Shown piece after piece: positions 44,486 through 54,057 of a DNA stretch of 64,000 bases. The notes under the pieces are model-generated. The model ran no database searches. It was given only the letters and a program-made list of their open reading frames with translations, and had not been told where the DNA came from. A program made the position numbers and the translations under genes. Origin of the DNA: JARKPK01 sp964631235 (GTDB taxonomy: Bacteria; Planctomycetota; Planctomycetia; Pirellulales; Thermoguttaceae); the NCBI GenBank assembly GCA_964631235.1, contig CAZVZX010000001.1, positions 124,001 through 188,000 on the forward strand, given 5' to 3'. Each line of letters begins with the position of its first letter. Positions within the stretch are counted from its first letter, which is position 1.

Positions 44486-44823
44486 GCGACACGGCGCTCA
44501 AACGACGGGCATCTGGGAAGAGCGAAACCGCGCCCATCACCCGGCCAAAATGTGCTGAACTCCCAAGCCGACGCAATCTGTTTTGACAAGCCCATCGTTT
44601 TCTGCAACAATCACTGTTGATGCGGGCTGTGCCGGAATGCCCGGTGCGTGCGATCGATTCGGCAGTCGCACGCGGCGTACAGCGTCTGCGAATTGTCCGT
44701 GACGCGCACCGGTGCGAGCAGGGCATTACCGCGTTGCAGGAACAAGGGCGAGGCATCGGTCGGCGCGCGGCGGGCGCGTCGCCATCAACGAGTCTTTGTT
44801 GTCGAATTGCAGCGGGAGCATTT
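44486..44823. other. Spacer upstream of the DUF1559 gene
   Basis: No gene is visible. A possible promoter lies at 44583-44612: TTGACA (44583-44588), 18 bp, then AACAAT. A longer reading frame runs in from the left but has no protein character before the Met at 44824. Confidence 0.4.
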
Positions 44824-45870
44824 ATGTCGAAGCGGTCTTCGGCGCGGCGGGGGCGTGAGACAAAGGCATTCACGCTCGTAGAACTTCTGGTTGTCATTGC
44901 GATTATCGCCATCTTGATCGCCTTGCTGCTGCCCGCGATTCAGCAGGTCCGCGAGGCGGCGCGGCGCTCGACGTGTTCGAGCAATCTCAAGCAGTTGGGC
45001 ATCGCCCTGCACTCGTACAACGACACGTACAAACGACTGCCGCTCGGATCGTGGGCGCGTTGGGAAGGACCCGATCCGCCGCCGCTCGTCGAAGGACGCG
45101 GCACCACGCTGCACCACTTGCTGCCCTTTATCGAACAGATGCAACTCTACGAGGCGATCTATAAAGGGTACGATCTGAATGCAATGAAGATGATTGAGAA
45201 GCACCCCAATTTCGATCGGATTCGCAAAACCTGGGTGCCTCTGTTTCTCTGTCCGAGCGACGACGGCCAATTCCTCAACACGGCCAAGTACGGACTGTCG
45301 AATTATGTCAGTTCCGCCGGACCGCGCTATGTTTCGGACCAAGGCAACCATCTGACGCCGTGTCTCTGCCCAGAAGGGTCTGCCTTCAATCAGTTGTTCA
45401 AGCCGAACAAAGACCCGCCCGAAGGCTTCCGCCGCAAGGGATTTCCGGCCGCCGGGCCGTTCTATCGGCATCATTCGCTCAACAACCCGCGAACGTGTAC
45501 GCTGGCCGACGTGCTCGACGGCCTCTCCTACACGATCTTTATGGGCGAGGTGCGTTCGCGCTGTACGTCGCAGGTGCGCAGCGGCTGGGCGCATTCCGAT
45601 AACGCGTGCGGTGTAACATCGACAACGATTCCGATCAACTACAACTCCTGCGGCGATCGTTCGCTGGCCTCGTTCGACGGCTGCCATACCGATTGCAATT
45701 GGAATACGGCGTTGGGGTTCAAGTCGTGTCACCCGGGCGGCGCGCAGTTCCTCTTTGGCGACGGGGCGGTGCGCTTGCTGCCGGACGACATCGACATGTG
45801 GCTCTTCCAATGCCTCGGCGCAATTGCCGACCGCAATCGCACCGACACTTTGTTCAGCATCACCAACTGA
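44824..45870 (+). CDS. DUF1559 prepilin-like protein
   Basis: A planctomycete pseudopilin-type protein of 348 residues. A type IV prepilin leader is followed by KAFTLVELLVVIAIIAILIA and a conserved REAARRSTCSSNLKQLGIALHSYND. The C-terminus has the H-x9-DG signature in CHPGGAQFLFGDGAVRLL. The middle contains many Cys residues, likely disulfides outside the cytoplasm. DUF1559 genes are numerous in planctomycetes and thought to be envelope or pilus-like components. GGGAG 5-9 nt before the ATG marks the start. Confidence 0.93.
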   Translation: MSKRSSARRGRETKAFTLVELLVVIAIIAILIALLLPAIQQVREAARRSTCSSNLKQLGIALHSYNDTYKRLPLGSWARWEGPDPPPLVEGRGTTLHHLLPFIEQMQLYEAIYKGYDLNAMKMIEKHPNFDRIRKTWVPLFLCPSDDGQFLNTAKYGLSNYVSSAGPRYVSDQGNHLTPCLCPEGSAFNQLFKPNKDPPEGFRRKGFPAAGPFYRHHSLNNPRTCTLADVLDGLSYTIFMGEVRSRCTSQVRSGWAHSDNACGVTSTTIPINYNSCGDRSLASFDGCHTDCNWNTALGFKSCHPGGAQFLFGDGAVRLLPDDIDMWLFQCLGAIADRNRTDTLFSITN

Positions 45871-45957
45871 GCGAACCGCGAAACACAGAAAGCGCCGGCA
45901 AACGTCCGTGCAATGCCCCTTGAACGGCGCGCCCTCTTTCGGCCAATCCGTTCCGCA

Positions 45958-48759
45958 TCAGTTCCGCAGGTGTATGTCGGCGTAATCGAGAATCGCTTCC
46001 CAGAACCCGCGCACAAGCGTGTGATTCGTGTTCAAGCGGTACTGAGCGAGAGGGCCGGCGTTGTCGGCCGAAATCCGCGTCGGCTCGACGATCGGCGTCT
46101 CGCTCTGCAGGCCGCGGCTGCCTAAAAAGCGCCAAACGCGCTGGGCGGTTTGCAGGTTGCGCCAAGCGCTGTCGGGGTTCGCCCACTTATCGAGCTCGCC
46201 CTCGGTATCGAGCAACCGTCGCGGCGCCACCAGTGCCACAAGCAGATGCTGATCCACGGGCAAGTGATCTTCCCTGTTGTTGAACGCCGGAAACACATCG
46301 TTGAACCAATGAGGGAAGACCCGATTGATCCGCTCGACCGTTTCTTGGTCGTTTCCACGGCTTAGAGCCATTCCGCCCGTGCCCGATTGGTGCGGAACAA
46401 CCAGCGCCACGCGGTCGTCGAGGGCGGCCGCCAACAACGCGGTTTTTCCCCGCCGCGAATGGCCGATCAACGCGATCCGCCGCGGATCGATTTGCGGATC
46501 GTCGATCAAGTAGTCCACCGCCCGATGCAATCCCCACGCCCAGGCAGCGATGGTGCCCCACCAAGATTCCTTCGGGTAGGGCAACTGATAGCGCGCGTGG
46601 ATTCCTTTGGTGAAATCATGAGCATCGGGGGCGATGTCGCTTTGGTGGAAAGCGGCGAAGGCGTAGCCCCGCTCAATGAGGTAATCAATGCACCAGAAGT
46701 CCTTTTGCCCGCCGCGGCCGATCTGGTCGCCCTTCTTGAAACAGTCGGGTGAGCGGAACGCCTCGGGGTCGAAACGAACGGTCGGATGATCGGTCGTTGC
46801 ATGATTGCCGCATTGGTTCAGCGATAAGAACACGGGAAAGCGGCGATCGGACTGCTTGGGTGTGAACAGCGCCAAATGGATGACTGCCACCGGAGAGTCT
46901 GCCGCATGGGCAGGCGCGGGCTCGACTTGCTCGGGGCCGGAATCGGCCTGTTTGTGAAGCGTCAGTTCAATTTCGCGAAGCACCGCCTTGCCGCCGAACA
47001 CGTTCTCATCTGTGTGGACAACGCGAGCGGCTACCTTCGCCGGCGGCGGGGCGTAGCCGTACACGTATTGCGAGAACAGGGCTTTCAGCTCCGGACGGCG
47101 GCGGGCATACCAGTCTTCGGGAGTGCGCACCGGCGAACCGTCGAAATACGTCAACGGATCGGGCAGGCCGTCGAGTTTCGGCAGCTCGTCGGGCGCCGGG
47201 TAGGGTTTTCGCACCCAAAGCGCCGACCACGCGCCAACGCCGGCGGCATCGCGGTCGGCTTGATCAAAGCGGGTTCGCCGCAGCCACTGCTGCGAGAAAA
47301 GCGAACCGAAATCGCTCTGAAGCTGTTCTTCAGTGACGCGCGGCGGTCCGCCGGGCGACGTGTCTTCGGCGTTGCCGGCCAGCAAGAGCAGGCGTGCGCC
47401 GGGCAACGTCAACCGCCGAACGGCATCGACATACCCGGCCGCGGCCGTTCGTCGGACGCCGTGATAACATCCGCGGTCGTAAATCAAATCTGCCGGCGGC
47501 AGCGAGGGCAGACGGAGCACGTCGGCCAAAAGCCAGTCAACGCGGACCCCTTCTTTCGACGCCTTCTGCTCCGCAAGGCGCAGCGCACTGGGTGCGATGT
47601 CGATCGCCGTTACTTGAAAGCCTTTTTTTGCGAGATAGATGGCGTTTGTCCCGCTGCCGCAGCCCAATTCAATCACCCGACAGGGCCGCAATTCGCCCGA
47701 CTCGACGGCGCCCACCAAATCGCTCGACGGTCGGCCGGTCTCCCAGCCGGGCTTCGCCGTGCCGCGATAGGCCGACTCCCACCGTTCCAGCAACCGCAGC
47801 CCCTCTGCGTCGTGCGGCAACACACCAAGCGGCAGAACCCGTTTCGCCAAGATCACTTCGCCCTTTGGCCCGCGAACTGCCAGCGAGCTGTTGCCGTATA
47901 GCCACGCGGGCCAGCGAGTGAGAGTCAGCTCGTAAACTCGATCTCCCACCGTCAATTTCTGCCCCTCGACCGCCACAACCGGCGGCTTGTTGGCCACAGA
48001 CGAGTACACAAACACGTACGTCGCGCGCGACTCGCGATGGAAGCTGGGCCACGGTTGCCCGTGAACACTCGGCCCCCCGACAGGCAACAACAACCAATCA
48101 AGACGGTGCCCGCGGTCCATCAGCGAATAGCTTCGGGTCGTGTCGTCGCCATTGGGGCCGATGACGCGAAACTCGCCCGATTTCGGCCCCGCTGCCGAAG
48201 TGGCCCAAACATCGTCGATGATCAAGCAGTCGGGTTTCAGCAGCAGCACATGGCGCGTAAGCCGCCGCAGCCCGCCCAAGGCTTCCGTTCCCGTCAGATC
48301 AGGCCGATAGGCATCGGCCACCGCGTACGAGAAGACGGCGTTCTCTTCAAAGGCAACGACATCGGCCGAAGTGAAGCCCGCCGGTCCGAGCAAACGATCC
48401 AGCAGAACGTTGAACGTTTTCGGATCGGCGGCCGGCTGCGCATGGTTCTCGAAAATCGTCAGCAGGTCGCTCGTGCGCACCAACGGACTAAGCGGCAATG
48501 GACCGGAGCTTGAACCGCTCGGCTCTCCGCCAGACGCCGCGGCCTGCCCTACGGCCGTCCCGCTCAAAACCGTGGCCGCACCCGCCGGCCGCTGACCGCC
48601 CGGGGCTCGTGCGTCCGAGTCGCGCGCGGCGGAGTTCGGCTGCACGGCATCGGTCGGCGTCGTCGCTTCGGCGCCATCGAGCACCCCAATGCCGCCCCGA
48701 AATGCACAGATCATCACGATCACCATCGCCGACCGTTTCCACCCATGCAATGAAACCAT
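45958..48759 (-). CDS. Fusion protein: heparinase-like domain, SAM methyltransferase and glucuronoyl-esterase-like hydrolase
   Basis: A 933-residue protein in one uninterrupted frame with three parts. After a signal peptide (MVIVMICAFRGGIGVLDGAEA) and a low-complexity linker, residues 108-278 resemble the C-terminal beta-sandwich of heparinase II/III proteins (LLLKPDCLIIDDVW, GHRLDWLLLP). Residues 330-516 are a class I SAM methyltransferase (VIELGCGSGTNAIYLA, then VTAIDIAPSA and DLIYDRGCYHGV). Residues 517-933 are an alpha/beta hydrolase close to CE15 glucuronoyl esterases (GHSRRGKTALLAA with Ser768, then VPHQSGTGG). Such a secreted fusion is odd, since methyltransferases work in the cytoplasm. 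An AAGGCG lies about 10 nt before the ATG. Confidence 0.8.
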   Translation of the reverse strand: MVSLHGWKRSAMVIVMICAFRGGIGVLDGAEATTPTDAVQPNSAARDSDARAPGGQRPAGAATVLSGTAVGQAAASGGEPSGSSSGPLPLSPLVRTSDLLTIFENHAQPAADPKTFNVLLDRLLGPAGFTSADVVAFEENAVFSYAVADAYRPDLTGTEALGGLRRLTRHVLLLKPDCLIIDDVWATSAAGPKSGEFRVIGPNGDDTTRSYSLMDRGHRLDWLLLPVGGPSVHGQPWPSFHRESRATYVFVYSSVANKPPVVAVEGQKLTVGDRVYELTLTRWPAWLYGNSSLAVRGPKGEVILAKRVLPLGVLPHDAEGLRLLERWESAYRGTAKPGWETGRPSSDLVGAVESGELRPCRVIELGCGSGTNAIYLAKKGFQVTAIDIAPSALRLAEQKASKEGVRVDWLLADVLRLPSLPPADLIYDRGCYHGVRRTAAAGYVDAVRRLTLPGARLLLLAGNAEDTSPGGPPRVTEEQLQSDFGSLFSQQWLRRTRFDQADRDAAGVGAWSALWVRKPYPAPDELPKLDGLPDPLTYFDGSPVRTPEDWYARRRPELKALFSQYVYGYAPPPAKVAARVVHTDENVFGGKAVLREIELTLHKQADSGPEQVEPAPAHAADSPVAVIHLALFTPKQSDRRFPVFLSLNQCGNHATTDHPTVRFDPEAFRSPDCFKKGDQIGRGGQKDFWCIDYLIERGYAFAAFHQSDIAPDAHDFTKGIHARYQLPYPKESWWGTIAAWAWGLHRAVDYLIDDPQIDPRRIALIGHSRRGKTALLAAALDDRVALVVPHQSGTGGMALSRGNDQETVERINRVFPHWFNDVFPAFNNREDHLPVDQHLLVALVAPRRLLDTEGELDKWANPDSAWRNLQTAQRVWRFLGSRGLQSETPIVEPTRISADNAGPLAQYRLNTNHTLVRGFWEAILDYADIHLRN

Positions 48760-49566
48760 TGTGGTCGCCTTTCGAATAAACGGGCTGATCGGGCTGCCGA
48801 ACGCACAACGCAACACCGGGCGGTGGTACAGCCAACCAAAGGGCGGCATCCCCATCCGAAAACCTGCTACTATCGGTCACCGAGACTCTCTCGACGGGCG
48901 AGCAACACCGTGCGAAACAGCCCGTTGAAAAACACGCTTCCAGAGATTTTCGGCCCGCAAACTTTGCGGAAAACGTGCATGGCCGGGAATCTAATAACGA
49001 CGTTTCAACGGGCCGCCCAAGGCTCAGCACGCGAGCGATTCAGGCCCCCCGGAATCCAAGTCCGAAAACCTCGGGCCGAACTTTCGGATCGACGAACCCG
49101 TTGTCGCCCTGTGCCTTCGGAGGTCAATATAGCCAACTCGCACCTCGGGAACAAATGAATCGCCCAAAAGCCTTGGCGGTAACGGAGCAATTACTCCAGT
49201 TGCCGTTGAATCAAGTTCAACTCCCTCAAGACGATGGTCGCATTGTGCCGATTCTACCGGGTGTATCGACTCGCCGGACAAAGCGGCGCGGGAGATTCTG
49301 CGCGACGAGCCTGAAAAATTGGTGTCCGCGCCGTCGGAACGGCCTCCTTGGGCCGCAGAACTTGCGAATCCTGCGGAAGAATACCGAATCCGCCGCAACT
49401 GGGCAAACCTGAGAAGAAGCGAAGCCGGCGCAAATTGCACACCGAAATGACAGTGGTTTTTACGGCCAAGCACTTTCGCTTTTTTTCGGGAAGGTCTAAG
49501 GTAATGTGCTGTTGACCATTGCGGGTTGCAGGGAAGGCCAGCACGGCGAAAGGGGAAAGGGTCATC
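48760..49566. other. Divergent spacer with inverted-repeat element
   Basis: Divergent region without a recognisable gene. It contains a 94-bp element with 11-bp terminal inverted repeats (annotated separately) and a possible -35 (TTGACC, about 49513) before the next gene. Confidence 0.5.
48920..49013. repeat. 94-bp element with 11-bp terminal inverted repeats
   Basis: Ends are GCCCGTTGAAA (48920-48930) and its exact complement TTTCAACGGGC (49003-49013). Inside lies a 15-bp palindrome CCGCAAA-C-TTTGCGG (48955-48969). This could be a miniature transposable element remnant or a structured RNA. No convincing target duplication is visible at the flanks. Confidence 0.55.
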
Positions 49567-52278
49567 ATGCACTTCTCGGCCACGGTGTTTCAGGTGATTC
49601 GTGGTGAGGTTCTCTTGGCGGTTCTGCTCGGTGGGGCGGTGGCCAATGCATCAGAAGCGACGCCGCGCACCTTGCCGCCCCGAACATCGATCACGAACGG
49701 CCGGGCGATGCTGACGATCACCTCAGATTCCCCTCGCCCGCACGCGGCCGCGGCGGGCCCGGCCCTGATCGGCAAGCTGCAAAGCGCCCAGCGCGAAGCC
49801 GGGCCGCTCGGGCTTTCCCCCGGCGAACCCGCCCTGCTACAACCCGTCCCCGGCGACGCCAGCGAAGAATCAACCCCGAGCAAGAACCCCGGCGGGCCGA
49901 CCGAGAACGGCAAGCCCGACTCGGCGGAAAAGCCGGTCTCGAACGACCATCACCCCCCCTCCGGCCCCTCGCTTGGCACCCCAGCGGCAGCCGATCAATC
50001 GGCGACGCCCGAGAACCAGAAGAACGGCTCTGGCGAATCTTCGAAGCCCGACGAGAAACCGTCGGAACCGCCGAAGACCGCTGACCAAGGCAAAATCCCG
50101 TCAAAAGGCGAAGCCAACAGCGACTCCACCGAACCGAATAAGAACGAAACGAAACCGGAAGAAAGCGGCGCGAAGCAAGAGGCCCCAAAGCCCGGCACCC
50201 AGCCCGATGCCGAAGCCCCCACTCAGCAACCGGCCGACGGTACCGAGGCCAAGCAGCCCGACGCCGAACAGCCGAAAGCGAAGGATCCCGCAGCCGAAGA
50301 CAAGGGCGAAGTTGCCGACGAAGCTCCCATCGGCGAGCCGCTGGCCGCCGGGATGCTGACGATCATGCGTCAAGAGATCGAAAGCGGGCTGAAGAACCGC
50401 GGCGTTGCGGCGAAGTATCTCCGATTCGAGCAGTACGCCGCCTCGCGGCTCGATGCCACAGCGGGCCGCTATACCGGTTCGGAACTGACGGGCAACTGCC
50501 GGCTGCGTTGGTACGATTATCTCTTGCGACATCCCCTCGAAGCCCCGGCCGAAGCGGAAAAGTTCACGCACGAGCTGCACAAGAACGTGTTGGCTCATCA
50601 CCACGGCCTTGCGCGGGCTTTGGCAATGGTCGCCCCGCGGATGGATTTGCCTCGTCGCGAGCCGGCGGTCTTTCCGTCGATTACTTCGCCCCAGCAGGCG
50701 CTCGACGCAGTCAAGTCGGCACTGGTCGATACCCAAGCTCTCTTCGCCGCCGCGTTGGGCACGCTTTCGCGGAGCGAGATTCGCGAGTTGCAAACCTCGC
50801 TCGTTCCCGTGCTGGTTACTCAGAACCGCGTTGGCCACACGCTCCAAGACCGCGGCACGGGCCGGCGAATGTGCGATCTGCTGGAGAAGATGGATCGCGA
50901 TGCCGTTTGGGCGTGTGCCGAACGCTTGGTGGTGCTGACCGATCCCGAGCTGCTCAAGCAGTTGCGGCAATTGCCCAACGATGCCAAGCTGAGTGTTGAC
51001 GGCGTGACCGGTCCGCTGGTCGCTCGCATCTCGACGCCGGCCGGCGCGATCCTCATCGGCGGCAAGGGATCGAACGTTTATCAGCTCGATCGCCTCGCCG
51101 ATGTGGCGTGCGTGATCGATTTGGGCGGCAACGATGGCTATGTGGACGGAACGACTTCGCTGCAACGGCCTTTGCTTGTGCTGATCGACTTGGACGGCAA
51201 CGACATTTATCGCAGCGCCAAACCCGGCGTGCAGGGAGCGGCCGTTCTCGGGGTCTCGATGGTGCTCGACTTGGCCGGCGACGACAAATATCAGGCCCAA
51301 GATGTCGCGCAAGGGTCGGCCATCGGCGGCGTCGGAATCTTGATTGATTATGCCGGCAGCGACGAATACCTGGGCTTGCGCCGTGTTCAGGGCCACGCTC
51401 TCGGCGGCGTCGGCCTGTTGATCGACCGCGGCGGGCACGACGACTACCGGGCGGCCATGTGGGCGCAGGGATTTGGCGCGCCGTTGGGATTCGGCATGCT
51501 CGACGACGTTGAAGGCGATGATCATTACTTCTCCGGCGGCCAATGGCCCGACTCGTATGAAGAAACACCCGGCCTCGAAGGTTGGGGGCAGGGCGTCGGG
51601 GCGGGCATCCGCCAGGTGGCCGACGGCGGCATCGGCGTGATCCTCGACGGCAGCGGCGACGACGTGTACGAGTTCGACTACCTCTCGCATGGCGGCGGTT
51701 ATTGGTGCGGCGTCGGCTTCGCCCGCGATTTCGGCGGCAACGATCAGCGATTGATCACGCGAACCTCTTATGCCCGCGGCGGCAGAACCGAGCCGAAATT
51801 CCAACGATTCGGCTGCGGTTGGGGATGCCATTACGCAGTCGGCTTCTGCATCGATGACGCCGGCAACGACGTCTATGAAGGAACGATCATGGGCACGGGC
51901 ATGGCCTGGGATTGCGCCATCGGCTTCCTCTTCGATTTCGGCGGCGACGACCGCTACGAGGCCGCCGGCGGCCTCACCCAGGGAACCGGCGCGCAGGCGA
52001 GCCTCGGCGTGCTCTTCGACTACAACGGCGACGACAACTACCGCGGCTACGGCCAGGGCTATGCGTCGCCGAGCATTACTTATCACGACATGCCCGGCTG
52101 CGGCGGCAATTTCAGCTTCTGCATCGATTACGGCGGAAAAGACACGTACGGGTGCGGCGCAAAGAATAACTCGTACATCCAACGCGGCGCGGACGGCGGC
52201 TTCCTCATCGATCGGCCGCGACGCGACGAAGTGACCGATTCCGCACCGAACGCGGTGGCCGGCGCGGCCGGAAAATAG
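49567..52278 (+). CDS. Large secreted protein with twelve DxxGxDxY repeats
   Basis: A 903-residue exported protein. A signal peptide (about 1-28) is followed by a long low-complexity stretch rich in Pro, Glu, Lys and Ser (about 80-250), a helical domain (about 265-500), and then twelve units of 20-45 residues (about 514-862), each carrying [ILV]D-x2-G-x-D-x-Y: DLGGNDGY, DLDGNDIY, DLAGDDKY, DYAGSDEY, DRGGHDDY and so on to DYGGKDTY. One unit has lost the Tyr (GGNDQR). Repeated acidic turns between short strands suggest a calcium-binding beta-helix or solenoid. GGGAAAGGG lies just before the ATG. The next gene, also secreted, starts 37 bp on. I do not recognise a named family. Confidence 0.75.
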   Translation: MHFSATVFQVIRGEVLLAVLLGGAVANASEATPRTLPPRTSITNGRAMLTITSDSPRPHAAAAGPALIGKLQSAQREAGPLGLSPGEPALLQPVPGDASEESTPSKNPGGPTENGKPDSAEKPVSNDHHPPSGPSLGTPAAADQSATPENQKNGSGESSKPDEKPSEPPKTADQGKIPSKGEANSDSTEPNKNETKPEESGAKQEAPKPGTQPDAEAPTQQPADGTEAKQPDAEQPKAKDPAAEDKGEVADEAPIGEPLAAGMLTIMRQEIESGLKNRGVAAKYLRFEQYAASRLDATAGRYTGSELTGNCRLRWYDYLLRHPLEAPAEAEKFTHELHKNVLAHHHGLARALAMVAPRMDLPRREPAVFPSITSPQQALDAVKSALVDTQALFAAALGTLSRSEIRELQTSLVPVLVTQNRVGHTLQDRGTGRRMCDLLEKMDRDAVWACAERLVVLTDPELLKQLRQLPNDAKLSVDGVTGPLVARISTPAGAILIGGKGSNVYQLDRLADVACVIDLGGNDGYVDGTTSLQRPLLVLIDLDGNDIYRSAKPGVQGAAVLGVSMVLDLAGDDKYQAQDVAQGSAIGGVGILIDYAGSDEYLGLRRVQGHALGGVGLLIDRGGHDDYRAAMWAQGFGAPLGFGMLDDVEGDDHYFSGGQWPDSYEETPGLEGWGQGVGAGIRQVADGGIGVILDGSGDDVYEFDYLSHGGGYWCGVGFARDFGGNDQRLITRTSYARGGRTEPKFQRFGCGWGCHYAVGFCIDDAGNDVYEGTIMGTGMAWDCAIGFLFDFGGDDRYEAAGGLTQGTGAQASLGVLFDYNGDDNYRGYGQGYASPSITYHDMPGCGGNFSFCIDYGGKDTYGCGAKNNSYIQRGADGGFLIDRPRRDEVTDSAPNAVAGAAGK

Positions 52279-52314
52279 CCCGGCTCGCAATGCGAACCAA
52301 GGGAGTGAACGAAA

Positions 52315-53700
52315 ATGGGCAAGAGGCCTTTCTGGTGGATGTGTTGCGCATCGGTCGTGGTTTGGGCGGGCCAATCGGCCGTTGCCTCCGAACCGGAAAT
52401 CCGCAACGACGCGCCGCTCCCGGTCGAAGCATCCAAGACGGAGGCTGGTCCCTCAGTCGATGGTCCGGTCCGCCAAACACCCCTGCCCGCCTATGGCGAC
52501 GAAGTTTCGGAAAAGTCGGCCGCCGGCGGATCCCACCCAACTGCCGGCGAGTCGTCGGCCGCTGAACACCCGAACGACCATCCGGCGGTGACTGCTGATG
52601 GCGACAAGCAGGCCGACACCGCAAAACCGGCCGATTCGAGAACTACGCCGAAAACCTCGGCCGACAACACCGCTCGCGAAAGCGAGGCTCCGCCGGTCGT
52701 CCGCGAATTGACGCCGGCGCAAACCGCGCTTCGCGATCGAATCCGCCGCACGCTGGCAGCATATCGGGCACAGCCGTTGTCCGTCGAAAGCAACGATGTG
52801 GCTGACGTTCTCGGCCTATGCCGTGCGTTCGGTTGCCGTGCGGAAGTGCTTCGCGGCGGTGCCCGCGTGAATGCCGTCACGTGCCTGTGCTGGAATTTTA
52901 CCTGCGGGGGATATGAACCGCTGGTTCTGGCCGAAGGACGGATTGCCGCACGCATCGGTTACGGACGGCAGCTCTACCCGGGCCAAATGCTGGGCGTGTT
53001 CGCGTTGGCCCGCGTGCCCGCCAACTACCCGATGCGCGTCGGCGAAGACGTCCGCAGCGTGGCCGACCTGGTCGAGTACGAAAAGCGGGCGTGTCGCGTT
53101 GAACACGAGCAATCGATGCGATTGCTCGGGCTCTCCTTCTACACGAATGACGCGCCGTGGAAAAACAGCATCGGAGACGAATGGTCGGTGGAACGGATGG
53201 TGGCCATCGAGCTCTCGCGGCCGATCGTCGAAGCGCCCGAAGGCGGCACGCTGCGGTTGATGGCGCTCAGCGCGGCCGTGCTCGATCGCGCGCGCCGTCA
53301 GCAGCCGATTGACGGGCATTTCGCCCGCGCGCTGAAGTTCACCAGCGACTTTCAGCAGTTCGCCCTCGAATTGCAGGGCAGCGACGGCAGTTGGAGCCCC
53401 AACTACTTCGCCTCGCGCGGAAGCAGCCGCGACGCAGCAGCGCAATTGGCGTCGAATGGCCGAATCATGGAATGGCTTTGTTTCTCGTTGCCCGACCAAC
53501 GGCTTGCCGAACCGCGAATGGTCCGAGGCGTCGAATACCTTTTGAGCCTGCTAGCCGGACAGCGTTATCAGGCCGTCGCCCTTCGTTCGCTCAATAGCCG
53601 GGAACTGGCGTCAGTCATGCACGCCCTTCACGCGCTGGTGCTCTATAACGAACGCATGTTCGGCGATTCTCCGGCCGCCCCGACCGCGGCCGCGAAATAG
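52315..53700 (+). CDS. Secreted protein with possible alpha/alpha toroid, function unknown
   Basis: A 461-residue exported protein with a signal peptide (MCCASVVVWAGQSAVASEP). An acidic, Pro/Thr-rich linker (about 25-135) leads to a folded region with Cys-rich strands (VTCLCWNFTCGGYEPLVLAEG) and a helical C-terminal half containing ALELQGSDGSWSPNYFASRG, a motif seen in prenyltransferase/squalene-cyclase-like toroids (QxxDGSW). It follows the repeat protein by 36 bp on the same strand and shares its signal-linker-domain layout, so the two are probably co-transcribed and act together outside the cytoplasm. Confidence 0.68.
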   Translation: MGKRPFWWMCCASVVVWAGQSAVASEPEIRNDAPLPVEASKTEAGPSVDGPVRQTPLPAYGDEVSEKSAAGGSHPTAGESSAAEHPNDHPAVTADGDKQADTAKPADSRTTPKTSADNTARESEAPPVVRELTPAQTALRDRIRRTLAAYRAQPLSVESNDVADVLGLCRAFGCRAEVLRGGARVNAVTCLCWNFTCGGYEPLVLAEGRIAARIGYGRQLYPGQMLGVFALARVPANYPMRVGEDVRSVADLVEYEKRACRVEHEQSMRLLGLSFYTNDAPWKNSIGDEWSVERMVAIELSRPIVEAPEGGTLRLMALSAAVLDRARRQQPIDGHFARALKFTSDFQQFALELQGSDGSWSPNYFASRGSSRDAAAQLASNGRIMEWLCFSLPDQRLAEPRMVRGVEYLLSLLAGQRYQAVALRSLNSRELASVMHALHALVLYNERMFGDSPAAPTAAAK

Positions 53701-53751
53701 CGCCGCAATCAAGGCATGGGCACACACTTGCCGTAATTCGATCGGCATTTT

Positions 53752-53773
53752 TCGCGGGACGTAGTTCCCGCGA
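53752..53773. terminator. Hairpin after the toroid-protein gene
   Basis: Perfect 8-bp stem TCGCGGGA / TCCCGCGA with a 6-nt loop, 52 bp after the stop codon. A short T run precedes rather than follows it on the plus strand, so its use as a terminator is uncertain. Confidence 0.35.
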
Positions 53774-53922
53774 CCTGCCGCACACGCACTTTGCGCAACG
53801 GTCGATCGTTTCACCACCCTCTCCTGCGGCTGGACTCGCGGCAAGCGACTTCCGCGATTTCGCTAATTCGTGCAATTTCGCAACTTCTGCAACTCTGCAA
53901 CTTCAACCATCTCAAACCGACA

Positions 53923-53951
53923 TTGACGCCGGCAGGCCCTCGGCCTAGAAT
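53923..53951 (+). promoter_or_regulatory. Putative promoter of the VWA gene
   Basis: -35 TTGACG (53923-53928), 17-bp spacer, -10 TAGAAT (53946-53951); each hexamer is one base from consensus. The expected start near 53958 gives a leader of about 360 nt that contains repeat copy F. Confidence 0.6.
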
Positions 53952-54057
53952 TCCGGTGTGTTTTGTGTAAGTGCTTGGGCGGTCGATGGTTTTGGCGTTT
54001 TCGTCCCGCCGTTAGGCCGAGACGACTGAAGATCATGCGCTGGCCCCCAAGCAGAAT

